This document shows, in pieces, positions 54,881 to 64,000 of a stretch of 64,000 nt of DNA (the stretch's first letter is position 1; every line of letters begins with the position of its first letter). The DNA lies in assembly GCA_019828545.1 (NCBI GenBank), contig JACVRA010000247.1:4831-68830 (forward strand), read 5' to 3'. The notes below the pieces were generated by a model. The model saw only the letters and a list, made by a program, of their open reading frames with translations, did no database searches and was not told the origin of the DNA. Origin of the DNA: Paracamarosporium sp. OC-R06-R3. Taxonomy: Eukaryota > Ascomycota > Dothideomycetes > Pleosporales > Didymosphaeriaceae. A program made the translations under genes and the position numbers.

Positions 54881-56246
54881 GGGAACCCGACGTAGCCGGC
54901 AGATGTCTTACACCAAGAAAGGCTGTGAACGTGGTTAAGGGCGTACAAGATGTATATGTAAAGCTTGTCGCAAACTGCATGAGACATATATCAGTGGTGC
55001 GTTGCGGACGGGTGGGCTTCGAAATCAGGAGTGTGTATTGCGTTACGGTCGCGTAGCTGGAGAGCAGGGCTGCCAAGAGGGAACAAGAGGTGACAAAGTC
55101 GAAAGGTTGCCTAAAGATGAGCCAGTATGTGCCTCCGCGGAACTTAAGGACTTTTCGAACTTGTCAGGTGCCGTATTTGGCGCTTCTCCCGCAAGCGATC
55201 AATTGTGGCTGCCAGAGAAGGCAGATCCGCCCCTCGATTGAGGCCGACAATGCCGCCCCCAGCCTTGTCCGTTCAGCCGGCTGAGATGGCGCCTTTCAGT
55301 TACTACCGCTAATCAACCACTGTATTGCGAGCTTGTCTAGAGAATCAGAGGAGGACCGAATATCGTTCTGGTGTGTCCCATCTTCACCCTCCATACGGTG
55401 TGTGAGAGCGGTGGTGGTGTGGTAATGACCGAAGCCCGGCTGAGAAGAGGGAAAAAGCAGAGTTGCAGCGTGGCTGAAGCCCTGCCTGTGCGTCAGCCGT
55501 ACCCGAGGACCTATCACACAATGCCTGCGCCTTCGACCCCAACAATCGAGCAGGTCGCCTCGATAAAGTGAGGCTCTGCTCGCATCCTAGAACCCACTTG
55601 TAGCGAAAGAAGGTCATATATAAATGTCTAGATTTGGTCTTACTTTGTTGCAATATATAAAATGACAAGGAAATTATTCATCTAAGGTTTTGTTCATCTT
55701 GAATTGGGAGGACGACCTAAAGCAAAAACCACAAAAAACTTGCTGAATATATTGCAAAACCTTTGCACAACTTACTATCAAGCACAGGAGATGGAGAATG
55801 ACCTTATTTCTTAGTCAAGGATGAAGTAGCGAGGTGAGCTCATGCCCTAAAGCTTCTGTAAGCGGTATACCCTTAGGGCCTAATTCAGATGCCGATATTA
55901 TTTTGACAGCCTACCTTATATACAGAACCGTGTAGTAGGTCATATGCCGCTGTTCAATGTGTAATTTCTCAAGCTTATCAGAATGGTCTAAGTTGCACTC
56001 GGACTAGCTACTTCTACAGGGCTATATAGGTAGCTGTATTGTGAAACAATGTAAACGCATTGTCTCTCGTGATTGTAACCTCCTTTAGGTGGCTAATGTC
56101 TATAGAATCTCTATAGAAACTTATATTGTCAATAAATTATGTACCAAACGCGTCCTTCGAAAGGACTAAACCTTGCGACATGCACGTCACCACAGATCAG
56201 ATAATATTCCGTCAACAAGACTTGATTGGGCTGTTTTGATCTTTGG
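54881..56246. other. Upstream region of the kinase-STAND gene, then an AT-rich segment
   Basis: 54881 to about 55600 is balanced sequence that should contain the promoter. From about 55610 to 56180 the sequence is markedly AT/TA-rich with stops in all frames, like the 24.8-25.3 kb gap. No transposon protein fragments or terminal repeats recognised. Confidence 0.5.
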
Positions 56247-57902
56247 TCACCAGTTATGGTTGCTCTCTTGAACCTGTAGATCTATAAACGGCATTCCATC
56301 AAAGTCCACGCTATGCCTTCCTCGTAACGATAGAGCGACCCTCATCGTCTTGCTCCAGCTGTCTGAACGTGGTAATTCAAGAGATTTCGTGATGCTTGGC
56401 TCTGCCTCATTGTGATTAAAAGACGGGTATTCATGGTGCAATTGCCAGAAAACGCGGTCTTTGTTGATGAACTGATGTGTCTCCAATAAGTCACATTCCC
56501 AAATCCCAGGTGATGCTGGAAGTCCGCCAGGATTTCTATATCGACACAGTAATGTAAAAGATGCGCCATCCTTGATCCATGCGGGCTTGAATTCCAGAGA
56601 GGCAAGACAGTAGTCTCCTTCTATCGCAATAACCGTGCGATGCGATGGATCCCAGGCAATTTTCGGTGCGACAGCGACAAGACCAAAGCGAGGATGTTCT
56701 AGGTCCGAAGGCTCTCGTACGCGTAGTAGTCGTGTGCTGATTGTGTTCGAGTCGTTGGCGGAAATCTTCTTGACTATTCGAGCCTTAGGAAGATTTTCAA
56801 GTCCAGGGTAGTTTGTGATCAGATCATTCATTGTAACATGAGCGAGACGATCTGGCTGAGTGCGAACGAAAACCCCAAATCCAACCAAGCGAAGATATAT
56901 CCCGCAGCTAGTGAAGTCATTTTTCTCATCCACTTGATTTACCCCAGACACACCATGAGAATGGAATAATGGCAAAATTATATCTGCCGGCTCACGGTAC
57001 AGTATTGGAGCTTGGAATTGTACACCGCGATTGGTCATGGAGACCTCCACAGACGAAGCGGCGGATCGCTGGATTGCGGTAGTGTATATATTCGACACAT
57101 TTTTGAACTCCCTCGGTGACGAGGCAAAGATTCCGGTATAGTCTTGATTGGCGTCAGGCAAGGCCTTCCAGGCGAAAATCGTCATATCGGCACTTTCTTG
57201 AGAGATATGCTCTTGTAACCGTAGAAAAGCTCTATTCCCTTCGCCATACAGCATGGGCATGTTGATATCAAATATTCCTAGCAAACTATATGCAATGTCT
57301 TCCTCTCTAGTCGTTTCCTGGCTGGCAGCCCAAGACATGCGGATTGCGACAGGAATATGGGAAAGCTGAGTTCGGCCAGTCAAGACATCTTCAGTTATGT
57401 TGCACACTCGAGAGATTTGGGAGCTGAGAGTTGACTTCTGACCTCGGGGGGTCCAGTTTCCGTCATAGAAGATAATCTTCTGGGGTGCCAAAAGCTCCTG
57501 AAGAGTCCATCCTCTTGTGAACCATTTACAATGTGAAAACGATTGATCCTCGCTTTTCCAATCTGCCAAAAAGGCAAGGCAAATGACCGCCTGATAGTAC
57601 CACTTGAACATGGAGTTGATGGACTCGCTCAATTCTGCACTGCTCGATTTATCAATGCAACAACTATCGATCCAGGCATATCCAAGATTGTACACATTGC
57701 GTGCCTCTTCACATGTCTTCTTGATCTTCTCGAATCCATGCGGCTTTTCCGCTTGCGCTGACCAGGGACTGTGTTTCATATCTTCGAAGGAAACCTCCTC
57801 TTCGGTTTTCAACCATGTATGCGATAGAATCGCGTATGGAGGCGCAGACTTGTCGTTCATGAATTCTTCGAGGTGCAAAGTCGAGGTGTTGATGAGCCTC
57901 AT
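56247..57902 (-). CDS. HET-domain protein of the HET-E/NWD2 N-terminal type, 551 aa
   Basis: Single exon from the ATG at 57902. The opening MRLINTSTLHLEEF and PPYAILSHTWL (21-31), followed by EEVSFEDM, FEKIKKTCEEARNVYNLGYAWIDSCCIDKSSSAELSESINSMFKWY and FTRGWTLQELLAP, is the compact HET domain found at the N-terminus of HET-E/HET-D and NWD-type STAND proteins. Next comes the EEDIAYSLLGIFDINMPMLYGEG block that usually follows. Unlike HET-E there is no NACHT or WD40 part; the rest is a beta-rich C-terminal region of unknown function. It may be a stand-alone executioner activated by a separate sensor; that is inference. Confidence 0.92.
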   Translation of the reverse strand: MRLINTSTLHLEEFMNDKSAPPYAILSHTWLKTEEEVSFEDMKHSPWSAQAEKPHGFEKIKKTCEEARNVYNLGYAWIDSCCIDKSSSAELSESINSMFKWYYQAVICLAFLADWKSEDQSFSHCKWFTRGWTLQELLAPQKIIFYDGNWTPRGQKSTLSSQISRVCNITEDVLTGRTQLSHIPVAIRMSWAASQETTREEDIAYSLLGIFDINMPMLYGEGNRAFLRLQEHISQESADMTIFAWKALPDANQDYTGIFASSPREFKNVSNIYTTAIQRSAASSVEVSMTNRGVQFQAPILYREPADIILPLFHSHGVSGVNQVDEKNDFTSCGIYLRLVGFGVFVRTQPDRLAHVTMNDLITNYPGLENLPKARIVKKISANDSNTISTRLLRVREPSDLEHPRFGLVAVAPKIAWDPSHRTVIAIEGDYCLASLEFKPAWIKDGASFTLLCRYRNPGGLPASPGIWECDLLETHQFINKDRVFWQLHHEYPSFNHNEAEPSITKSLELPRSDSWSKTMRVALSLRGRHSVDFDGMPFIDLQVQESNHNW

Positions 57903-59252
57903 TCTGAAGCTTAGAATTGCCCAAATTGTCTAAATAGTGGCTTTTCTTTGTTCTGGTCTTGAGAAATCAAATGCCAAAGGACAGGTCCGTGGAACCTATA
58001 TTCTGAAAGACTTTTAGTAAGTACGAAAGATAAGAGCGAAAGAGGTGCATGTCGTGGAAAGAAGGCAGGTTTTGACCAGACATACAGAGTAGTAGACAAA
58101 CCACAGACCATCATATCCAGAGAGAAAATTCGGCACACACCAATACGCATCTCATGTCGCATGACTAGAGTAGGCGCTCTCGATATTTACTTTGTGGGGC
58201 CACGTAACCGCGTATAGTACCACAACTGACCATTGAACTTACCAGTGATCTGCATCTAGCTTCTACAAAGGCAACAAGGCTAGAAGCTAACCGGCTGGAC
58301 TAGATCTGCTTGGCTTAGGCTTGCAACAAGCAATATAAGGGTCAACGTGGGATGAAACTTGCGCGGCGTACAAAAAGAGGAGACTGCAAGTGCAAGCGAC
58401 TATAGACTTGACTGGGGAGGGAAAACAGTGTTCTCTAAATGTGATTATGTGGCTGGTCACTGGTAGATGACCACGGCATCAGCCGTACCGAATCTGGCTA
58501 GCACAGGTACTGGAATTCCAAGCGAAGCCTCTCATGGTCAGTCCCACCCCACCCTTTTCACATCACAGCCTCCCAGTCACAGGCTGCATCTCCTCACACT
58601 CTTGTCAGCCCCATCAATCATTCTACCCAATGGATCGCAACAGATAACGATGCAGATCAGATGGTGTGCCCGTGTCCACAGTACCGCAGATGTTTGTTCA
58701 AGCCGGCTGGTACGTGCATACAAGCCCTAACTATAGCAAGTAACGATCGAAGCTCTTTCGCGTTGGCTGCAACTGACGATACCTGCTCTGGCAAGCACGA
58801 TACTTCGGCAAGCGCCTACACCCCTTTACCAGCTGGCTTGAACGAAAATCTACGGTGAGGTAGCACATCCCCGCAGTTACGGAACCACTCGCTTAGGGGC
58901 ACTTTCAGCTCGCCGCAGTGCAGCTATTCAGCATGACGGTGTATTGGTGGCCTGGAGCTGCGGTGCTTTTCTGGGCGATCGTAATATGGTAATACAGCTG
59001 AGAGTGATATGCATTCTCCGCCTTCTTGCCTACTATGGACGTGAAGCCCCCCAATTGAGTGAGCGACACGGTCCTCGTGCTGACGCGAGTGCGACTTTGA
59101 GTTCTTGGTAACTGCTTTTGTATTTCTTTGGCGTTCAGCCTTAGTTACACACGCCTTATCAGTCTTTATTCTTATACCCCTCTTTTCTTGTTTCTTGCGC
59201 TTTCAATCCCTTCTTCCTTCAACAGCCTGGACTAAAAGATTGAAAGTAAAGG
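57903..59252. other. Divergent intergenic region
   Basis: About 1.35 kb holding the promoters of the HET gene and the DUF2235 hydrolase. A pyrimidine-rich stretch (about 59160-59220) lies just upstream of the hydrolase start. ORFs are short and domainless. Confidence 0.45.
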
Positions 59253-61055
59253 ATGGCAGACGATACTCCTTGGGGCCGACGGCTGGTCATCTGCTGTGAT
59301 GGGACTTGGCAGTCTAGTGTGAGCTCGAAAGACAACGTTCCCTCCAATGTCACGAAGCTTTGTCGCGTCATTGCCCGGATCGGCACCGACCAACATGATC
59401 CGCACAAAAAATGGCATCAACTGGTATACTACGACAGTGGAATTGGCACAGGCGACCTTAGCGTATCGGAGGCTCGACGACAAGGCGGAGTGGGCGCTGG
59501 TCTGGCCGAAAACGTGATCGAGGCATACAATTTCATTGTCCTGAATTATGAACCGGGTGACGAGATATTCTGTTTCGGCTTTTCTCGTGGTGCTTACACG
59601 GCACGAGCGGTTGCAGGACTCGTCACTGATATTGGCGTTATCAAAGCCACAGATATGCAGTTATTCCCGGCCATCTATCGCGCCTACATGACCAACGATG
59701 AGATGCTACCGTTCCGCGAGACTCAGGCGTGGAAGGATTTTGTCAATGGAAAGCTTACGAGCAAGGGACAGGACTTGAGTAAAGCCGGGCCGATTAAGGG
59801 ATTGAGAGACAGGGTCCAAAGCTTCGAGATCAGCCCACACCATAGCTTGGTCGCCGCAGAAACAAGTCGCAAGGTCAAGGTAGTTGGCGTGTGGGATACA
59901 GTAGGGAGTTTGGGCGTTCCAGATTTGGCATGGTTCGACAACGAGAAGTATCGGACCAAGTATGGGTTTCACAACGTCAAGCTCACCGAAAGTAAGCTCA
60001 CCTGTTCTATACTAGAGACTTTGGCTGACTGTACAGATATCGAACATGCGTACCATGCACTGGCTCTGGACGAGCACCGCAAGGCTTTCCGGCCATCACT
60101 TTGGTACATAGACAGTGAGATGCGTGCACGACTAGCGAGAGAAGGCAAACCACTGCCCGAACTGAAGCAGGTCTGGTTTCCAGGCGTCCACATCAATTCT
60201 GGAGGTGGTGCCGACGACTGTATCACGGACATGAAGGGTGATTTGGAAAGTGAGTTGATGCTGTATCGTCCGCTACCCTACCCTGACACAATTCCAGATC
60301 TATCTACTGCGACTTGGGCTTGGATGCTCCAATGCATCTCTCCACACCTCACTATTGACCAAAACGCATTCAAATCGTCCCTCAGCCAATATGAACGCTT
60401 CCTGGCCCGCATTCGCTACGCATGCACGTACCACCACCCCAACTGGCTCGACACGGTCAAGTCCAAGATCCCTACAATTCCCATCCTGAATCCAGCTCGC
60501 GACCCGCATCTACCACCCAGACGCGATCCAGTGCATACACACCCAGACTTTGACTATGGCTGGGGCACTGGGCCCATTGTCGACTCTTATACAGGGATTT
60601 ACCTTCTCAACGGCAGCTTACCACGTGTGCCAGGTAAGCTGAAGACTGAGGTGTATGATCACAAGGAGGAAGTAACAACTCTTGACGACATCTCCAAGTT
60701 TGGTGAGTCGAACGAGTATATTCATCCGATTTGTGAGTATCGCAAGATCGTGCGTGGGAAGGAAGACGACTCTGCTCTCAAGCTGTTCACTCGAAACTAC
60801 GAGCAGAGCCCCGATGGAAAAGACGGCAGGTTTTGGTGGTACAGAGATGGGAAAAGACTGCCTGAGTGGGTCATTCTGGAACATCAAGACGAGGGTGTGG
60901 TGAATTTCGAGAGAACGTGGTATGAGATGTGTGAGAAGACTGAAAAGACGAAGGTGCGGTTGAAGGAGGCAGGGTACGACAAGGACTTTCTAACGGCACT
61001 GGATGAAAAGATTGACTTTGGAATCGGCGCAAAGCCGGGTTATGTGTATCCCTAG
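59253..61055 (+). CDS. DUF2235 alpha/beta hydrolase (Tle1-like phospholipase family), about 569 aa
   Basis: Start ATG at 59253. The uninterrupted frame is 600 codons, but two stop-free segments look like introns of 3n length: 59992-60036 (45 nt, GTAAGC, CTGAC branch, TACAG) and 60250-60297 (48 nt, GTGAGT, CTGAC, CCAG). Removing them restores the family spacing (LTEN-IEHAYHALALDEHR and KGDLEN-LSTATWAWML). The N-terminus RRLVICCDGTWQSS and the nucleophile elbow FGFSRGAYTAR (G-x-S-R-G) are diagnostic, followed by GVWDTVGSLGVP and QVWFPGVHINSGGG, where Asp and His of the triad are expected. Bacterial relatives are type VI secreted phospholipases; the fungal proteins are cytosolic or membrane-associated with unknown substrates. 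It sits beside HET and STAND genes. Confidence 0.9.
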   Translation: MADDTPWGRRLVICCDGTWQSSVSSKDNVPSNVTKLCRVIARIGTDQHDPHKKWHQLVYYDSGIGTGDLSVSEARRQGGVGAGLAENVIEAYNFIVLNYEPGDEIFCFGFSRGAYTARAVAGLVTDIGVIKATDMQLFPAIYRAYMTNDEMLPFRETQAWKDFVNGKLTSKGQDLSKAGPIKGLRDRVQSFEISPHHSLVAAETSRKVKVVGVWDTVGSLGVPDLAWFDNEKYRTKYGFHNVKLTESKLTCSILETLADCTDIEHAYHALALDEHRKAFRPSLWYIDSEMRARLAREGKPLPELKQVWFPGVHINSGGGADDCITDMKGDLESELMLYRPLPYPDTIPDLSTATWAWMLQCISPHLTIDQNAFKSSLSQYERFLARIRYACTYHHPNWLDTVKSKIPTIPILNPARDPHLPPRRDPVHTHPDFDYGWGTGPIVDSYTGIYLLNGSLPRVPGKLKTEVYDHKEEVTTLDDISKFGESNEYIHPICEYRKIVRGKEDDSALKLFTRNYEQSPDGKDGRFWWYRDGKRLPEWVILEHQDEGVVNFERTWYEMCEKTEKTKVRLKEAGYDKDFLTALDEKIDFGIGAKPGYVYP

Positions 61056-61578
61056 GAGTGTTTCCCTAACACATGGGACATAGGACGCTATCCATCTTTT
61101 CGAAAAGTTGTTTCTAATCTTGGCTGCTGGTCGATGTGGTTTCTCATTTCGTCACCAAGACTGGAACTTTGCTACGCTCTAATCTATAAGTCTTTGATTC
61201 ATTCGTCACGTTGCTCAACCAACCTGGCAACTCATTGCCTTTATCTCTTCTCTCTCTGCCTTCCAAGTATGGTTAACTAGTAGTACGAAGCGTAAATCCT
61301 CGAAGACCCATCAATAAAAGAGAGGGATGATAAGGCTTAACAACTAGAACTATCTGACTAGTTCTGCGTACGTTAACTCTTTGATCAGGCTAGGCAAGTT
61401 ACCACCGGACTTGATAGAATTGTATTGCGCTCATCAATTAAATTACATAATTGAACTCTTAAAACCTATCGAAAAGCAGATGTGTCATCCCCAAAGAAAC
61501 ATTGAAACTGTTAAGCTCAAGATTCTACCTTCTATACTTCAACTTCGTATTCTAAGATTATTCGCTTCCTAAGAAAAC
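61056..61578. other. Convergent intergenic region, AT-rich in its second half
   Basis: About 520 bp of 3' flanks. From 61280 it is AT-rich with no coding potential of note. Confidence 0.5.
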
Positions 61579-62793
61579 TTACTCCGGTTTCCGACCCGCA
61601 TAATACTCCCTCAGCATATCCGCCATTTCCTTCGACCCACCCGCTCGAAAGTGCCTTTGCTTGCCCTTCTCCGTCTTCTCCATGAACTTCCTTGCCCGCG
61701 GCCACAACTCCTCCTCATACGTGCTGACCGCCTCATCCAAGCTCTTCTCCCCCTTACAACTCGCGATAATCTCGTTTGCCAACTCGAGTGCATCCGTCAT
61801 GCCCACATTGACGCCCACGCCTGCGAATGGAGTCATGACGTGCGCTGCATCGCCAATCAAGGTAACACCTGGGTGGTGAGGATGCGAGAACCCGATGGGC
61901 AGCTCGTATAGAGCACGAGGTGTGAGCTGGTCTTTGCACAAAGACAAGAGACGCTGCAGATCAGGAGAGACATGGGTAAAGTAGCGTTCGATGAACTGCG
62001 TGCGCGCAGTATCCTTGTCGGACCAATCAATACCGCAATCGGTTATGAACGTCTCCGGAACGCGAAGACACCCGTACGTGCGTAGACTCCCATCGCCCTG
62101 ACGCTGCGACATAATGGAAGTGCCTTCCGTGAACCCAAAGCACGATCCTGCGCCGACATAGTCAAGTAGCCACGGATCACTCTTGACATCGTTATGCCAG
62201 AACTCCACCGCAGATATGCCGGAGTACTGCGGCTTGACTTCCGTGAGGAGGTTCCGCGTCTTCGACCACGCGCCATCGCCTCCAACAACAAGATCGAACC
62301 CTTCTTCTTTCGACCCATCCGCGAAGTGCAAATCGTGTTTCTTCGAGTCCTCTGCACTTGGCACCACCTCCTTCAACTTCCTCCCCCACTGCACACTGCC
62401 CTCCGGCAGCGCCCCATACGTAATCCTCATCAACCACTCCCTATCAATCTCCGGCCGTCCCTTCAACGACTCCTCCACACTCTTCGCCTTCTCTTCAGCC
62501 TCCCCATCCCCCGCATTCTCGTCCCAATACACCTCTCCACTCTCCACATCCACCAACTTCAAACGATCGCTCTCTGGCCTCGCATGCTCGACAAACTTGT
62601 CCCACAATCCGGCTTCTCGTAGTGCCTGCTGACCTGCTTGAGGATGCAGATCGAGAGTGCCACCCTGGTGTCTGAGCGTTGGAGAGGCTTCGAAGACGGT
62701 ATAGGGGATATTGTTGCGCTGGAGGATGGCAGCGAGGGTGAGGGATGCAGGGCCGGCACCGACGAGAGCGATCTTGGGGGTTTCGAGTGTCAT
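61579..62793 (-). CDS. FAD-dependent monooxygenase (TetX/PHBH-like), 404 aa
   Basis: Single exon with ATG at 62793. The dinucleotide-binding motif GxGxxS (VGAGPASLT) is at 10-18, the arginine-containing HQGGTLDLHP block at about 42-51, the DG motif VVGGDGAWSKTR at about 169-180 and the GD motif LIGDAAHVMTPFAGVGVNVGM near 315-335, all in the right order for a class A flavoprotein monooxygenase. These enzymes use NAD(P)H and O2 to hydroxylate aromatic or polyketide substrates; relatives include tetracycline-modifying TetX. No TM helix is evident, so probably cytosolic. There is no obvious biosynthetic cluster around it, so the substrate is open. Confidence 0.92.
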   Translation of the reverse strand: MTLETPKIALVGAGPASLTLAAILQRNNIPYTVFEASPTLRHQGGTLDLHPQAGQQALREAGLWDKFVEHARPESDRLKLVDVESGEVYWDENAGDGEAEEKAKSVEESLKGRPEIDREWLMRITYGALPEGSVQWGRKLKEVVPSAEDSKKHDLHFADGSKEEGFDLVVGGDGAWSKTRNLLTEVKPQYSGISAVEFWHNDVKSDPWLLDYVGAGSCFGFTEGTSIMSQRQGDGSLRTYGCLRVPETFITDCGIDWSDKDTARTQFIERYFTHVSPDLQRLLSLCKDQLTPRALYELPIGFSHPHHPGVTLIGDAAHVMTPFAGVGVNVGMTDALELANEIIASCKGEKSLDEAVSTYEEELWPRARKFMEKTEKGKQRHFRAGGSKEMADMLREYYAGRKPE

Positions 62794-63636
62794 TTTTCGT
62801 GTATAACTTGCAAAATCGAAGCGGATGAGAAAGTGCTAGGCTGAAAATCTGGGTATGTAGTTATACTCTGGTATTGGACGAATCGGTATGTGTGATCGCA
62901 AAAGCAAAAGTGACAAACGTGCTCGCTAACTTGCTATCGGTAAAATCTCGATGTCTTCGTAAAGAAGCTGTGAATGCAGTGAAGAATACCTCCCATCGTG
63001 AAAACGCCCAGACTTTATATAGTCGAGCATCTTCGGTCTGGTCTTCGGTGTTTTCGGCTCCACCTCGCTGTAAGTTGTACATTCGGACCCCTCGCGCTTT
63101 GTAGTCGAGCGATTCGGGCCCGAGACTCGGCGCGAGTACGAGCAGCACAGCCATAAGCGCGGACTTTCGCGATGCGACCAATCAGACTGCTTTCTTCAAA
63201 ACACTAACTTGTTACTCGTACGCGTAACGCGTAGCGGCGTAAACTAGGCTGTGTCGCGAGATTTTAATCGAATGTCTTCTGCGTCCATTATTGATGCCAT
63301 CGCGTGCCGGTGGCGTGTATACGACAGCATCGTCAGGGACAAAAATAGAGCCTGTGGTCTAGAGTACCGTGATACGAATCAACGTTCTTTCTCGATGAAG
63401 TCAATGCTACCAAAGCGTTCGTTGCACGACTAGCATGCACCGCCATTCCAAAACATACATACGTACATACATACAAAGAAATTAGTAAAAGAGACCGGAA
63501 AGCGAAAGTGGACTATGCGGGTATTACTCGGACTTCTAACTCATCTATCGAAGATAAACATCCGTTCGGAATGACAGTCTCTTTGCGCTTCCTTCCTGCG
63601 ACCACTTGAACTTCGCACCCAAACAGCCCGTCACAC
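62794..63636. other. Upstream region of the monooxygenase; contains a CATA microsatellite
   Basis: About 840 bp between two minus-strand genes. An ACATACAT repeat lies at about 63453-63475. ORFs here have no domain. Nothing else recognised. Confidence 0.45.
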
Positions 63637-64000
63637 CTAGAACAGCCACCTTCTCTTTTCCGTGGGCTGCGCCGCCCTGGCACCGAGATTCACGGTGACT
63701 TTGCTCTGCAGCTCAATTGTCGAGATGTCGAACGGAAGCCTGTTCTGCTGCAGCGTGGCAGTGGATGATGAGGATGATCCTGCAACCTGCGATTCCGCCG
63801 GAACCGCACTTGACACGGAGCTCGCCTGCAAAGTGATGCCAGCTCCCGCAGCGCTGGTAGTGCTGGAACCCACGAGACCGGCCGTTGTGAGCGTTGCAGA
63901 GTCGATGGGCGCGGCGGACGAAGAGCTGACTGCGGCCTGGGGCGGGTTGGCAGGCGCGCTGCCGCCTGCAATGACGGTGACGGCCTGTGTTGCCTGTGTT
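63637..64000 (-). CDS. 3' end of a Ser/Ala/Thr-rich protein (runs off the window)
   Basis: The frame is open from the window edge to a stop at 63637, about 120 residues. It is rich in Ser, Ala, Thr and Gly (for example TLTTAGLVGSSTTSAAGAG) and ends in KVTVNLGARAAQPTEKRRWLF. No start is visible, so an exon boundary may lie within. Composition fits the linker or tail of a cell-wall or secreted protein, but no domain is visible and the call rests on open frame and composition only. Confidence 0.45.
   Translation of the reverse strand, partial: TQATQAVTVIAGGSAPANPPQAAVSSSSAAPIDSATLTTAGLVGSSTTSAAGAGITLQASSVSSAVPAESQVAGSSSSSTATLQQNRLPFDISTIELQSKVTVNLGARAAQPTEKRRWLF

Overview
The window comes from a filamentous ascomycete (Pezizomycotina); Dothideomycetes/Pleosporales is my best guess from gene content, not a demonstrated placement. 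The evidence is eukaryotic gene structure with many introns of about 45-65 nt, GT..AG borders and CTAAC/CTGAC-like branch points, plus families largely confined to these fungi (HET-domain proteins, DUF6594, deuterolysin, fungal NLR-type N-terminal domains). I rebuilt exon joins by hand from splice signals, phase and family resemblance; none has transcript support.

Layout. 0-6.4 kb: a HET gene, a small F-box-like gene and an unrecognised coiled-coil protein. 6.7-16.3 kb is a conserved housekeeping block: SPT2 and ribosomal protein P2 (head to head), NUS1 and SEC10 (head to head), and a thiolase-like protein. 17-24.7 kb: a small secreted Cys-rich protein with a PLA2-like motif, a four-TM protein, an amino-acid permease and a GH105/88-like hydrolase. 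24.7-25.9 kb is AT-rich and gene-free, followed by a second HET gene. 28.3-32.2 kb: a seven-TM protein and an EPT1/CPT1-type phospholipid synthase. After a 2.6 kb empty stretch come a deuterolysin protease and a DUF6594 membrane protein.

From 39 to 61 kb the content changes to a self/non-self-like island: a HET gene, a large membrane protein broken by an in-frame TAG, an NLR-type N-domain/ankyrin/TM protein, a Tyr-Gly-Gln-Pro repeat protein, a protein kinase/NB-ARC/helical-repeat/TM protein of about 1,396 residues, another HET gene and a DUF2235 (Tle1-like) alpha/beta hydrolase. An FAD monooxygenase and the edge of a Ser/Thr/Ala-rich protein close the window.

The housekeeping genes need no linkage to explain them. 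The 39-61 kb set resembles fungal incompatibility/innate-immunity repertoires: candidate sensors (kinase-STAND, ankyrin), candidate executioners (HET, DUF2235 lipase) and a repeat-rich disordered protein. That they act together is inference from proximity and domain types only. No tRNA, rRNA, intact transposon, CRISPR or viral gene was recognised.
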